Positions 1-9,974 of a stretch of DNA of 64,000 bases are shown one piece after another. Origin of the DNA: JAFMDF01 sp965277445. GTDB lineage: Bacteria; Bacteroidota; Bacteroidia; Chitinophagales; Saprospiraceae. Made by a program: the position numbers and the translations under genes. The DNA is taken from positions 1,984,001 through 2,048,000 of the forward strand of contig CBDICY010000013.1 in assembly GCA_965277445.1 (NCBI GenBank), in the 5' to 3' direction. The notes below the pieces were generated by a model that saw only the letters and a program-made list of their open reading frames with translations, had not been told where the DNA came from and searched no databases. Numbering within the stretch: position 1 is the first letter of the stretch; every line of letters starts with the position of its first letter.

Positions 1-23
1 CCCACGGATAATTTCCACGGATG
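1..23. repeat. CCACGGAT-type intergenic repeat, copy 1
   Basis: A 23-bp segment made of two CCACGGAT words separated by a short AT spacer. The same segment, with one mismatch, occurs at 5396-5418, and its inverse at 5356-5377. This copy is at the window edge, so a partner arm may lie upstream. Confidence 0.6.
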
Positions 24-119
24 TTTTTTTTCCTAAATAAGTTTACTGTAGTTGTACACCTTATTTATTTTCATGGATGATTTAAGATTGTCAAATCACA
101 ATAAGTGCTCAAAGCTAAT

Positions 120-1052
120 TTATTTCATCCAAACAGGCTTAATACTCGGCTGATGACTTTTACCAATAATATCTCTATACAAATCTGGTCGTCGTGCATT
201 TTTGTACCTAAACCCGCCTGCCAATGGAATTTTATCTTTAGTTATTGTCGCAATAGTAATGGCATCATCAAAAGACTTAATTTCTGATAGTACTTCTCCA
301 TAAGGGTCAAGAATCATGGAGTTGCCATTCTTTAAATGTTCCCCATCATAACCGATAGGATTTGTAAAAGCATAATAAACCGCATTGTCATAAGCTCTTG
401 CAGGCAACCAACGCATTAACCATCTTCTCCCTTTGGGACCATCAAATTCTAATCGAAGGGAAACGGGATCTATTGCTCTATTTTGCCAATATTTGTCATC
501 CACATAATCTCTACCAGGCATGGCAGAAGGTGTACATCCCGTTACATGTGGGGCAAAAATTAATTCTGCTCCTAATAGGGAAGTAGCTCTCACATTTTCT
601 ATGATGTTATTATCATAACAAATTAAGATGCCACATTTCCAGCCAAGTAAATCAAATACCACATATTCCTCACCAGCCGACATATAAGAACTAATGAATG
701 GGTGTAATTTTCGGAATTTAGCAACTACTTTTCCTTCGTGAACACATAGGTAGGTATTAAAGATTTTGTCGTTGTCTTTTTCAACTAAACCAGCGAGGAT
801 AGGCATATTATATTTCTGAGAAATTTCAATCAGTCGTTTTGTACTCGCTCCAATTGGAACATTTTCTGCCAAAGCAGTTATTTCTGCTAAATTTAAATCC
901 TTTGTAAAGGTATAGGCGGTGATAGACATTTCATGAAAACTAATCAAATCTGCTCCTGCTGACTTCGCTTTTTGAGTTAATTGCTCAATTACAGTTAAAT
1001 TATAGGCTTTGTCTCCATCTTTAGGCTCAAATTGTGCAACTGCTATTTTCAT
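120..1052 (-). CDS. Carbon-nitrogen hydrolase (nitrilase superfamily)
   Basis: A 310-residue cytoplasmic amidase/nitrilase-fold enzyme expected to hydrolyse a non-peptide C-N bond. The catalytic triad is visible: Glu41 in the FHEMS segment, Lys115 in FRKLHPF and Cys145 in ILICYDN. The length is normal for a single-domain family member, and there is no signal peptide. The gene starts with ATG and is divergent from the large lipoprotein gene at 1217, with about 165 bp between them that probably holds both promoters. The substrate cannot be deduced. The N-carbamoylputrescine amidase and plant-type nitrilase branches are possible, but nothing nearby is a polyamine gene. Confidence 0.9.
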   Translation of the reverse strand: MKIAVAQFEPKDGDKAYNLTVIEQLTQKAKSAGADLISFHEMSITAYTFTKDLNLAEITALAENVPIGASTKRLIEISQKYNMPILAGLVEKDNDKIFNTYLCVHEGKVVAKFRKLHPFISSYMSAGEEYVVFDLLGWKCGILICYDNNIIENVRATSLLGAELIFAPHVTGCTPSAMPGRDYVDDKYWQNRAIDPVSLRLEFDGPKGRRWLMRWLPARAYDNAVYYAFTNPIGYDGEHLKNGNSMILDPYGEVLSEIKSFDDAITIATITKDKIPLAGGFRYKNARRPDLYRDIIGKSHQPSIKPVWMK

Positions 1053-1216
1053 CCATCTTATATTTTAGTTTTTAACGAATATTAGCTCGTTACAAATGTA
1101 CTATATCTATCTTTCTCAAATGGAATTAATAAATATTTAAATACAGGTATCAAAAGTTTCTATAAAGTTGTCAATTTTCCTATATTTCCTTTTCAAATTG
1201 AAAAACCTTTTTAGAA

Positions 1217-4200
1217 ATGAAAAATCATACGCTTTTCCTTCTTTTTACTATAAGTCTATTGTTTGCTTGCCAATCCAAAAAGGAGCAAAAAAGTCAAAGT
1301 CATTTAGAAAAAAAAGACGTGCAAAGAATAGCACTAATAGGTGGCACGCTCATTTCCAGCATGGAAAACTATGGCTATTTTGAAAAGGCATTACTCCAGC
1401 ATTTTCCAAATAACTCAGTCAGTCTCAGAAATATAGGTTGGCCAGCGGATGATGTGTATGGTTTGGCTAGAGCGCAATTTGGGTCTGCTCAGAATACTCG
1501 GTCTTGGCAACCACCATCAGCCGAAGAAGGATTTGGAGCAAAAGTGTTAGTGGAGCATATCGAAGCGGCTGCACCCAAAACATTGATTATTGGATATGGC
1601 AGCGAAGCAGCTAAAATAATGAATGATAGCGAATTTGAAATATTTACAAGTGGTTATCAACGATTATTAGATTTTGCAGAAGGAAAAGGCATTAAATTAA
1701 TTTTAGTAGCGCCACCCAAACAAGAAAAGGTTTTTGGACATCCTATTGATTGGCAAAATGAACGACTAGGAAAAGCGACGGATTTTATTCAAAAACAAGC
1801 TAAAGAAAGAGGGCATTTATTTGTCAATTTATATGACGAATTAATTACTGATCCAACTCAACAAGTATATACCGAAAATGGCGTGCAACTAAATCAAGCG
1901 GGTTATGAAAAGATGAGTGAAATATTGTTGGATAAATTGGGGATCAAAAGCCCAGCGAATTTTGCTATTGAATTAGCTGAAGATGCAACTATTCTAAATA
2001 CAACTGATTGTGAAACAACGGATTGGATAAAAACAGTAAATGGGGTTAGTTTTAATTTACAGCCAGAAAAAATGTTGTATAAAGGCAAAGTCCATTCGGA
2101 AAACCCTGTGGCTATTTTTATTAATGGAGAATTGTATTCAAAAAATCAAGATACTATTTCTTGGATCAATTTAAAACAAGATTCGCTTGAAGACGCCCGA
2201 TTAATGGCAACGATTCAAGAAAAAAATCGCCTGCATCGCTATCGGTTACAACCTTTAAACGAAGCATATATTTACCTATTTCGCCGCCATGAAATGGGGC
2301 ATTTAGCTTATGAAATGGACGATTTACATCAATTGGTGGAAGAGAAAGAACAAGAAATTAATCGCTTATTGGCAAGTCAAAGATATGATATAGAAATTGA
2401 ATTAATTAAACCTTGGTCGCCACCAAGAGACTATCCAGAAGATGAAGTGCCTGCTTTTATACCCGAACCAAATATCGACCAAGAATTAGCAGCTTTTCAT
2501 TTACCCGATGGCTATGAAATTAATCTGTTTGCGGCTGACCCAATGATTGCCAATCCGATAAATGTAAATTGGGATACTAAAGGTCGAGCTTGGGTTGCTA
2601 CGAGTAGTACTTACCCACATATTGTGCCCGGTCGAGAACCAAATGATAAAATCATCATTTTGGAAGATACGGACGGAGATGGCAAAGCGGATAAACATAC
2701 CGTTTTTGCAGAGAATTTATTAGTGCCACATTCGGTAATGCCTGTAAAAAGAGGCGCTTATGTGGTGGCAACCACTCAATTATTATTTTTTGAAGACCTA
2801 GATGGAGATGATGTTGCGGATACCCGACGAGTTATTTATGACGGTTTTGGAAATGCGGATGTCCATCACATGATACATGGTTTGCGCTGGACACCTTGGG
2901 GGAATTTGCACTTTACGCAATCTATTTATATCAATTCTTTTGTGGAAACAGCTTATGGGGCTAGAACTTTAAACGGTTCTGGAACTTGGGTATTCCGTCC
3001 AGAAAAAGAACATTTAAGTGTGTTTGCTAGAGGTCTGGTGAATCCCTGGGGAGAAGCCTTTGATAAATGGGGACAAGCATTTGCAACTGATGGAGCAGGA
3101 GGTTCTGGCATCAATTATATTTTTCCAGAGTCTGCGCATGCGACCGCAGTTGGTGCACCTAAAGTATTGCGTGGACTCAATAGTGGAACACCTAAAAATA
3201 CCGCAGCCGAAGTCGTTTATAGTCGACATTTTCCAAAAGATTGGCAAGGCACGATTATAACTAACGATTTTCGAGGCAATCGAACGGTACGGTATAAAGT
3301 AACACCTGATAAAAGCGGCTATCAATCGGAAGAAGTGCAGACGATTATTCATTCAGACCACCGTTCTTATCGACCAGTTGACACTAAAATTGGTCCAGAT
3401 GGCGCTTTGTATATTGTGGATTGGTATAACCCAATTATTGACCATGGAGAAGTAGATTTCCATCACCCAATTAGAGATAAATCACATGGTAGAATTTGGC
3501 GCTTAACCAAAAAAGGAAGTCCCTTATTAAAACCAATCAATACAAAAGTTGAGAATCCAACCGAATTATTGCAACTACTAAAATCGCCCGAACAATTTAC
3601 TCGAATGCAGGCAAATCGAGCGTATGTCGAACAAAATGGAGACCCACAAGCAGTCATCAATTGGATGAAAAATATCCAAGGACATTCCCCAGAAGCGTAT
3701 CAACATAGATTGGAAGGGTATTGGTTATTGGCTGCCTTAAATCATTATGATGAACCCACTATTTTAGGCGCATTAAATTGGCAAAATCCACAAGCTAAAG
3801 CTGCTGCTGTTCGGCAATTTGGTAACTGGAAAATTGCCTATAATCATCGAGATAAATTACCTAAATTAATCGAAGATAAACATCCACAAGTGCGGCTAGA
3901 AGCGATTCATGTATTGCGAGATATGGGAACAACCGAAGCTATTGAGTTGGTGATAAAAGCCCTAGATGCTCCAATGGATGAGAATTTGACTTTTGCTTTA
4001 GATTTGACCTTACGAGAGCTAAAAGAAGATTGGTTACCCAAAATGGTTGATAACATTGTATTATTCAAGGGTGATGTCAATAAAAATATGTACGCTTTAC
4101 TGACCACAGAAGATGATAGAATTGTCGGTCCTATTCAAAAATTATTAGCTAAACCCGATTTGGATGCTTCCTTAGCACAAAAAGCTTGGCGCTTATTAGC

Positions 4201-5314
4201 GAAAATTGGAGATGCGGAAGCAAAGGACAAAATTTTAGCAAAAGCATTAGCGGAAGAAGATGCTAGTTTGTTAAATACGATGGCAAATGCACCAACTGCT
4301 TATACTGCCCAACCCAGCAATTTAGCCTCATTAGCTACTTTATTAAATCATAAAAATGATGCTTTGAGAAAAGGAGCGATGCGTTTAATCGGGAGGTGGA
4401 AAGTAACAGAATATGCGGATTTAATCCAAGAAAGTATAAAAAATACTAGCGTTTTAAAGGAGAAAGTAACTGCATTTCAGGCATTAAGAGCAATGGATAA
4501 ATTAGGAATGATTAAGGAGATGATGACTGCTAATAATGACCTTGAAAATCGAGTAGCGGCAACGACTGTTTGGATAGAGGCTTCTCCCGAAGATGCAATT
4601 GAAACGACCGTTGATTTATTAAGCAATTTGGATTCACCTCAATTAGCAGATGGTTTATTTAGAACCTATCAAAAAATGGAAAATGGGCCTGCTATTTTGG
4701 AAAAAGCATTGGCGGATAAAAAGCTACCTGAAAATATCGCCAATGCTGGTTTAAGAATAGTGCAAACCTCAGGGTTGCCGCTAAAAGGCTTAGAAGAAGC
4801 CCTCAAAAAGGCGGGCAATATACAACCTGTAGGCATGGAATTATCCAGCGCAGATAAAGCGCAATTAATAGAGGATGCAAAAACAAATGGCAATCGCTAC
4901 AGAGGTAGAACCATTTACAGAAGACCCGAATTAATGTGTGGCAATTGCCATAAAATAAGCTATGGAGGTGGTTTAAGTGGACCGAATTTAGCGACGGTCG
5001 GTTCGTATATGACGCCTAATTCTATTTTAGAATCTATCATAAATCCGAATACAGATATTAAGCAAGGGTATGAAACGGTCTTAATTACCAAAACAAATGG
5101 GGAAATCATAAGTGGCTTATTGCATCGAAAAACGAATAATTCAACTTTGATTCGACAGGCAAGTGGGGAATTGATAGAAATCCCTGCTGCAGAAATTTCG
5201 GAGACAGATGTTAGCCCTGTTTCTTTGATGCCAACTGGTTTGACTCGAAATTTGAATCGAGATGAGTTGAAGGATTTATTGGCATATTTGATTAATTTAG
5301 GCGTAGAGAATTGA
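1217..5314 (+). CDS. PVC-type lipoprotein: SGNH-like, beta-propeller, HEAT and cytochrome c domains
   Basis: A 1365-residue predicted lipoprotein (lipobox LLFAC, Cys18). About residues 36-235 resemble an SGNH/GDSL-type hydrolase domain, but the expected GDS serine block reads GGTLI, so catalysis there is doubtful. Residues about 430-780 match the PVC-type membrane-bound dehydrogenase propeller, with calcium-like DTDGDGKAD and DLDGDDVAD loops. HEAT-like helical repeats follow, and then a C-terminal cytochrome c module with C1241-x-x-C1244-H1245 and a candidate Met ligand in SLMPTG. Such proteins are thought to oxidise sugars or alcohols at the cell surface, with the haem passing electrons on; the substrate is unknown. 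Its paralogue at 6324 has the same core but a copper domain instead of haem. Confidence 0.88.
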   Translation: MKNHTLFLLFTISLLFACQSKKEQKSQSHLEKKDVQRIALIGGTLISSMENYGYFEKALLQHFPNNSVSLRNIGWPADDVYGLARAQFGSAQNTRSWQPPSAEEGFGAKVLVEHIEAAAPKTLIIGYGSEAAKIMNDSEFEIFTSGYQRLLDFAEGKGIKLILVAPPKQEKVFGHPIDWQNERLGKATDFIQKQAKERGHLFVNLYDELITDPTQQVYTENGVQLNQAGYEKMSEILLDKLGIKSPANFAIELAEDATILNTTDCETTDWIKTVNGVSFNLQPEKMLYKGKVHSENPVAIFINGELYSKNQDTISWINLKQDSLEDARLMATIQEKNRLHRYRLQPLNEAYIYLFRRHEMGHLAYEMDDLHQLVEEKEQEINRLLASQRYDIEIELIKPWSPPRDYPEDEVPAFIPEPNIDQELAAFHLPDGYEINLFAADPMIANPINVNWDTKGRAWVATSSTYPHIVPGREPNDKIIILEDTDGDGKADKHTVFAENLLVPHSVMPVKRGAYVVATTQLLFFEDLDGDDVADTRRVIYDGFGNADVHHMIHGLRWTPWGNLHFTQSIYINSFVETAYGARTLNGSGTWVFRPEKEHLSVFARGLVNPWGEAFDKWGQAFATDGAGGSGINYIFPESAHATAVGAPKVLRGLNSGTPKNTAAEVVYSRHFPKDWQGTIITNDFRGNRTVRYKVTPDKSGYQSEEVQTIIHSDHRSYRPVDTKIGPDGALYIVDWYNPIIDHGEVDFHHPIRDKSHGRIWRLTKKGSPLLKPINTKVENPTELLQLLKSPEQFTRMQANRAYVEQNGDPQAVINWMKNIQGHSPEAYQHRLEGYWLLAALNHYDEPTILGALNWQNPQAKAAAVRQFGNWKIAYNHRDKLPKLIEDKHPQVRLEAIHVLRDMGTTEAIELVIKALDAPMDENLTFALDLTLRELKEDWLPKMVDNIVLFKGDVNKNMYALLTTEDDRIVGPIQKLLAKPDLDASLAQKAWRLLAKIGDAEAKDKILAKALAEEDASLLNTMANAPTAYTAQPSNLASLATLLNHKNDALRKGAMRLIGRWKVTEYADLIQESIKNTSVLKEKVTAFQALRAMDKLGMIKEMMTANNDLENRVAATTVWIEASPEDAIETTVDLLSNLDSPQLADGLFRTYQKMENGPAILEKALADKKLPENIANAGLRIVQTSGLPLKGLEEALKKAGNIQPVGMELSSADKAQLIEDAKTNGNRYRGRTIYRRPELMCGNCHKISYGGGLSGPNLATVGSYMTPNSILESIINPNTDIKQGYETVLITKTNGEIISGLLHRKTNNSTLIRQASGELIEIPAAEISETDVSPVSLMPTGLTRNLNRDELKDLLAYLINLGVEN

Positions 5315-5355
5315 TAGCAAGATAAATTTTAAGTCATAAATATCTTAATCACATT

Positions 5356-5417
5356 ATCCGTGGAAGTTATCCGTGGGGAGCTTTGTTTCTTAATTCCCAC
5401 GGATAACTTCCACGGAT
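5356..5417. repeat. Inverted repeat built from CCACGGAT words
   Basis: The arms at 5356-5377 and 5396-5417 are perfect 22-bp inverse complements around an 18-base loop. Each arm itself holds the word ATCCGTGG or its complement twice. It lies between the convergent ends of the 1365-residue lipoprotein gene and the HAD phosphatase gene, so it could work as a bidirectional terminator, although it lacks a strong T-run. It is related to the repeat at 1-23. Confidence 0.7.
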
Positions 5418-5513
5418 GCCATCTCGTGTGTTATCTTTTTTAGGACTAATTAACTATAAAGTAACCAATTTATAAACATGAATAATCATAATAATCAGCG
5501 TCAAAAATCAACC

Positions 5514-6185
5514 TCAAATCACCTCCAATATTTTACCCATATCTCGATAATCTTGAAAAATCGTTGTAGCTCCAACCTCCTTCAACCGATTATCCTGCAA
5601 AACATCAATCCCAATAAACCGAATCCCTAAATTCTGACAAGTTTTATAATCCCAAAGACCATCTCCAAAATAGATAATTTCTTCAAAATTACCATCAAAA
5701 TTAGCGGATGCTTGCCGAATAGTATGGTTGGTAATATCCTCCCTAGTTTTAAAATGACTACTATTAGAAAAAGGCAAATTTGTCGGGTCAATTCCAGCAC
5801 CATCTAATTTAATGAGCGCAGATTTTTCCCATGCACCCGTTGCAATACCTAAAGCAATATTTGGTGCTGTTTGTAAGTGATTAAAAAAGGATTTAGCACC
5901 CGTTATTTCTTGGAAATGAGCAACATTTTCTGCTTTTGCCTTTTTTAAATTGGCAATCATAGTCGCTTCCATCAACCCATATTCTGCCGTACTAGGATCT
6001 CTTTTTAAGTGTTTTTGAATGATTTCCTCGGTAATCCCCCAATCTGTTAAATGGGTAATGTCTTCCCAATTTTGTTCGCTAATATCTATATTAAAAGTAG
6101 CATCAAAAGCTTTGATAAAACAAGCATCATCTATAGTTTTGGTATCCGCTAAAGTACCATCAATATCAAAAATAATTAGCTTCAT
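5514..6185 (-). CDS. HAD-superfamily hydrolase (phosphoglycolate phosphatase-like)
   Basis: A 223-residue HAD phosphatase. Motif I is FDIDGTLADT with nucleophile Asp7 and acid Asp9. Motif II is near GIATGAW, and the last acidic motif is YFGDGLWD. The helical cap between motifs I and II makes it a subfamily I member of the Gph/beta-phosphoglucomutase kind. It is cytoplasmic and starts with ATG. The physiological substrate is not evident. It sits on the opposite strand between two large PVC-type lipoprotein genes and is probably transcribed alone. Confidence 0.85.
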   Translation of the reverse strand: MKLIIFDIDGTLADTKTIDDACFIKAFDATFNIDISEQNWEDITHLTDWGITEEIIQKHLKRDPSTAEYGLMEATMIANLKKAKAENVAHFQEITGAKSFFNHLQTAPNIALGIATGAWEKSALIKLDGAGIDPTNLPFSNSSHFKTREDITNHTIRQASANFDGNFEEIIYFGDGLWDYKTCQNLGIRFIGIDVLQDNRLKEVGATTIFQDYRDMGKILEVI

Positions 6186-6323
6186 GGATTGTAATATAAG
6201 TGAATTTGTGTTAGGTATAATCTCCCCAAATTAGGCAATAACTTAGATTTTTTATAATTAATTTTTGAGATTCAAGATTAAGCACTACTTTAGATGGAAT
6301 ATAGTCAAACAAAACAGAACGAA

Positions 6324-9300
6324 ATGCCAAACCATAAATTCTTGACCATTCCAAAGGCACTTGCCTTAATAGGTTTGATCGCTATTTTTCTACTCCAAGC
6401 TTGTCAAACAGAGGAAGTTCCTAGAAGAATAGAAATTCTCTTTTTGGGACATGCTAGTGAACATCATAATTCCGAAGCATTTTTACCCTTATTAGCGGCT
6501 GCCTTGACGCCAAAAGGCATCAACTTTACTTATACGGATAATCCTGCTGACCTCAATGAAGATAACCTTGAAAAATATGATGGATTAGCACTTTATGCCA
6601 ATCATGATTCTATCACTATTCCCCAAGAAAAAGCCTTACTAGCGTTTGTGAAAAGTGGGAAAGGGTTTATTCCTATCCATAGTGCGAGCTATTGTTTTAG
6701 AAATTCAAATGAATTTGTTCAATTGGTTGGTGCGCAATTTAAGGAACATAAAACCGACACTTTTACTGCTAATATTATTAACTCCCTCCATCCAATTACG
6801 AAGGATTTACAAGCCTTTAATACTTGGGATGAAACATACATTCCCCACCAGCATAACGAAGATAGAACCGTTTTAATGGAACGAGTCGAAGGCGACCACA
6901 AAGAACCGTGGACTTGGGTGCGCAATTATGGAAAAGGTCGAGTTTTTTACACCGCTTACGGACATGATGAACGCACTTGGTCAAGCCCTGGTTTTCATCA
7001 ATTGATGGAACAGGGAATTTTATGGGCAGTTGGAGAACAATTAAGTACCAATTTAGCGAAACTGACTTTTCCAACCTTAGCATATACGGATGCAAAGATT
7101 CCTAATTATGAAAAAAGAGACCCAAAACCTAAATTACAAACACCCTTATCTGTTGCCGAATCTCAAACTCTAATTCAGATTCCTGTTGGGTTTGAATTAG
7201 ATTTATTCGCCTCCGAGCCTGATATTAATACGCCCATTGCAATGGCTTTTGATGAAAAAGGACGGATTTGGTATTTAGAAACGACGGATTATCCCAATGA
7301 AATAAATACGACCGATGGCGTCGGAAATGATAAAATAAAAATTATTGAAGATACCGACGGAGATGGCAAAGCAGATAAATTTACCGTCTTTGCCGAAAAC
7401 TTATCTGTACCAACGAGTTTAGTTTTTTATAATGGTGGGGTAATAGTAGCACAAGCACCTCATTTTCTATTTTTAAAAGATACCGACGGCGATGATAAAG
7501 CAGATGTGAAAGAAATTATAATGACTGGTTGGGGGACTTCTGATACGCATGCAGGACCCTCTAATTTGCATTATGGGTTCGATAATTGGATATGGGGAAC
7601 AGTAGGATATTCTGCTTTTGAAGGCGTAGTTGGTGGTGATTCTCTAAAGTTTGGACAAGGTATTTATCGTTTTAAACCCGATGGGTCTAAGTTAGAATAT
7701 ATGGGTTCAACTTCCAATAATACTTGGGGTTTAGGTTTTACAGAAACTTTTGATGTATTGGCTTCAACTGCCAATAATACCCATAGTGCCTATTTAGGGA
7801 TTCCGCATCGCTATTATTCAGAAGTTAAAGAAATTGCAGGGAGAGACGTCAAAAAAATTGATGGACATTATGCCTTTCATCCGATTACCAAAAACTTTCG
7901 GCAAGTAGATGTATTTGGTGGTTTTACGGCTGCCGCAGGGCATAATTTTTATACCGCTCGACAATTTCCAAAAGAATATTGGAATCGAATTGCCTTTGTT
8001 TCTGAACCGACAGGACATTTATTGCATAATGCTATTTTAGAAGGAGACGGCGCTGGATTTAAAGAATCCGATGGTTGGAATTTACTGGCAAGTTCCGATG
8101 AATGGGTGTCACCCGTCCATACAGAAGTAGGCCCAGATGGTTCTGTTTGGATTTTGGATTGGTATAATTTTATTATCCAACATAATCCAACGCCACCGGG
8201 TTTTGAAAACGGCGAAGGGAATGCACATATCAATCCACTACGAGATAAACAAAGAGGACGTATTTATAAAATTTCTTATAAAAACGGGGTTAAAGGCAAG
8301 ACTTTTAAATTAGATAAATCGAATCCAAAAGGCTTATTAGTTGCCTTAAAAAGTGATAATATGTTGTGGCGAAATCATGCCCAACGCCTATTAATTGAGC
8401 GAAATAATACGGATGTTTTAGGTCAATTATTTGCGATTATTGACAACCAAAAGGTCGATGAAATTGGCTTGAACAGCTCTGCTGTGCATGCTTTATGGAC
8501 GCTACATGGCTTAGGCGTAATGGATGGTTCGGATCAAAAAGCGCTACAAATTGCCAAAGCTGCCTTAAAACATCCAGCCGCTGGGGTACGAAAGGCGGCG
8601 CTTCAAGTTTTACCCAAAGATTTAAATACTTTTGCCGAATTGACAAAAAATGGGCTTTTTAATGATAAAGATGCCCATACACAATTAGCGGCTATTTTAG
8701 CCTTACATGATATGCCTGCGGATGACCGAATTGGGGAACAATTATATGCTTTAACCAACAACGAAAAACTACAAAAAGATGAATGGTTAAATAAGGCAGT
8801 ATACATTGGATTGGTCAAACATCGAAATAGTTTTATTAAAGCCATTCACGGAAATGAACCTGCTTTAATGACGACTATTCCAAAAGATATAAATATAAAA
8901 ATTGATTGGCTTGGCGCCAATTTAGATGTTTCGGATTGGGAAGATATTAAAGTACCTTCCAGATGGAGTGTATCGGGCGCAAAAGAAGTTGTCGGCTTAG
9001 ATGGAGAAGTTTGGTATCATACTAATTTTGAATTAACGGCTGACCAAGCGAAAGCTAAAAATGAACTACATTTTGGGATAATTGATGAGACTGATTATGT
9101 CTATATCAATGGCAAAAAAGTCGGAGAAACCCTACGTTCTTGGGGCGGCACTCGAACTTACCCAGTTAAAGCAGGCGTATTTAAAACTGGGAAAAATGTA
9201 TTGATGTTAAATGTCCACGATTACGGTGGTCGAGGTGGTATTTTAGGCGAAAATGGAACAGCGGTTTATTTGCAATCAGACGAAGAACAAATTGATTTAT

Positions 9301-9830
9301 CAGGTCAATGGAAAGTCAAAGTGGATAAAATTTATCGCAGAGATGCCCCCGTTTTTGTAGCTGGTGTAACACCAACCAATTTATTCCTAAAAAACTATGG
9401 CCCTTATGCGACCTTATTAGCCGAAAAATTGGAAGCAACTGCGAATCAACCTGCTGACCAAACCATTACTATTAAAACCATCAAAGATGAAATGAAATAT
9501 GATTTAACAGAATTTACTGTCAAGGCAGGCACTTTAGTAGAAATCATTTTTGAAAATAATGATGCGATGCAGCATAATTTATTGGTTGTAAAACCCGATG
9601 CTTTGGCAATTGTTGGAAATGCAGCAGAAATTATGGCTAAAACACCTGCTGGAGTGGCTAAAGGGTATGTGCCAGATTTGCCCCATATTATTGCTTATAC
9701 GGTTTTGGTAGACCCCGGAACGACTGCGAAATTGCGTTTTGAAGTACCTGAAATAACTGGCGAGTATCCTTTTGTTTGTACTTTTCCTGGGCATTGGCAG
9801 ACGATGAATGGAGTGATGACGGTAGAATAA
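6324..9830 (+). CDS. ThuA / PVC-propeller / HEAT / jelly-roll lipoprotein with azurin-like copper domain
   Basis: About 1168 residues from the chosen ATG, which gives a clean lipoprotein signal ending LLQAC. An upstream ATG at 6294 would add ten hydrophilic residues. Domains in order: ThuA-like glutamine-amidotransferase fold (about 30-250), PVC-type dehydrogenase propeller with DTDGDGKAD and DTDGDDKAD loops, HEAT-like repeats, a galactose-binding/jelly-roll segment like that of GH2 enzymes (about 875-1020), and a C-terminal cupredoxin. The last has the azurin ligand pattern CTFPGH followed by Met four residues later, plus an upstream MQHN histidine, so type 1 copper is very likely. I infer a surface sugar dehydrogenase passing electrons to copper. 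Its paralogue at 1217 uses haem instead. Confidence 0.88.
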   Translation: MPNHKFLTIPKALALIGLIAIFLLQACQTEEVPRRIEILFLGHASEHHNSEAFLPLLAAALTPKGINFTYTDNPADLNEDNLEKYDGLALYANHDSITIPQEKALLAFVKSGKGFIPIHSASYCFRNSNEFVQLVGAQFKEHKTDTFTANIINSLHPITKDLQAFNTWDETYIPHQHNEDRTVLMERVEGDHKEPWTWVRNYGKGRVFYTAYGHDERTWSSPGFHQLMEQGILWAVGEQLSTNLAKLTFPTLAYTDAKIPNYEKRDPKPKLQTPLSVAESQTLIQIPVGFELDLFASEPDINTPIAMAFDEKGRIWYLETTDYPNEINTTDGVGNDKIKIIEDTDGDGKADKFTVFAENLSVPTSLVFYNGGVIVAQAPHFLFLKDTDGDDKADVKEIIMTGWGTSDTHAGPSNLHYGFDNWIWGTVGYSAFEGVVGGDSLKFGQGIYRFKPDGSKLEYMGSTSNNTWGLGFTETFDVLASTANNTHSAYLGIPHRYYSEVKEIAGRDVKKIDGHYAFHPITKNFRQVDVFGGFTAAAGHNFYTARQFPKEYWNRIAFVSEPTGHLLHNAILEGDGAGFKESDGWNLLASSDEWVSPVHTEVGPDGSVWILDWYNFIIQHNPTPPGFENGEGNAHINPLRDKQRGRIYKISYKNGVKGKTFKLDKSNPKGLLVALKSDNMLWRNHAQRLLIERNNTDVLGQLFAIIDNQKVDEIGLNSSAVHALWTLHGLGVMDGSDQKALQIAKAALKHPAAGVRKAALQVLPKDLNTFAELTKNGLFNDKDAHTQLAAILALHDMPADDRIGEQLYALTNNEKLQKDEWLNKAVYIGLVKHRNSFIKAIHGNEPALMTTIPKDINIKIDWLGANLDVSDWEDIKVPSRWSVSGAKEVVGLDGEVWYHTNFELTADQAKAKNELHFGIIDETDYVYINGKKVGETLRSWGGTRTYPVKAGVFKTGKNVLMLNVHDYGGRGGILGENGTAVYLQSDEEQIDLSGQWKVKVDKIYRRDAPVFVAGVTPTNLFLKNYGPYATLLAEKLEATANQPADQTITIKTIKDEMKYDLTEFTVKAGTLVEIIFENNDAMQHNLLVVKPDALAIVGNAAEIMAKTPAGVAKGYVPDLPHIIAYTVLVDPGTTAKLRFEVPEITGEYPFVCTFPGHWQTMNGVMTVE

Positions 9831-9961
9831 CTGGTAGAAAAGCCTTTAGGCTTTCCTGTCCAAGACCTTTAGGTCTGTTTTTATTAACTAACTAATATTT
9901 TCAAACAGTACACGCCGACCTGAAGGTCGGTGACGGGAAAGCCTAAAGGCTTTTCTACCAG
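9831..9961. repeat. Composite inverted repeat of two GTAG-footed hairpins (REP/BIME-like)
   Basis: Perfect 26-bp arms at 9831-9856 and 9936-9961 point towards each other. Each arm begins, read inward, with CTGGTAG followed by a hairpin of stem AAAGCC/GGCTTT and a four-base loop. Between the arms lie two more small palindromes (AGACCTTTAGGTCT and CCGACCTGAAGGTCGG). A GTAG tetranucleotide at the 5' foot of a hairpin is the hallmark of REP elements acted on by RAYT transposases. It fills most of the gap before the Tm-1-like gene. Confidence 0.75.
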
Positions 9962-9974
9962 CAAAAAATACAAC

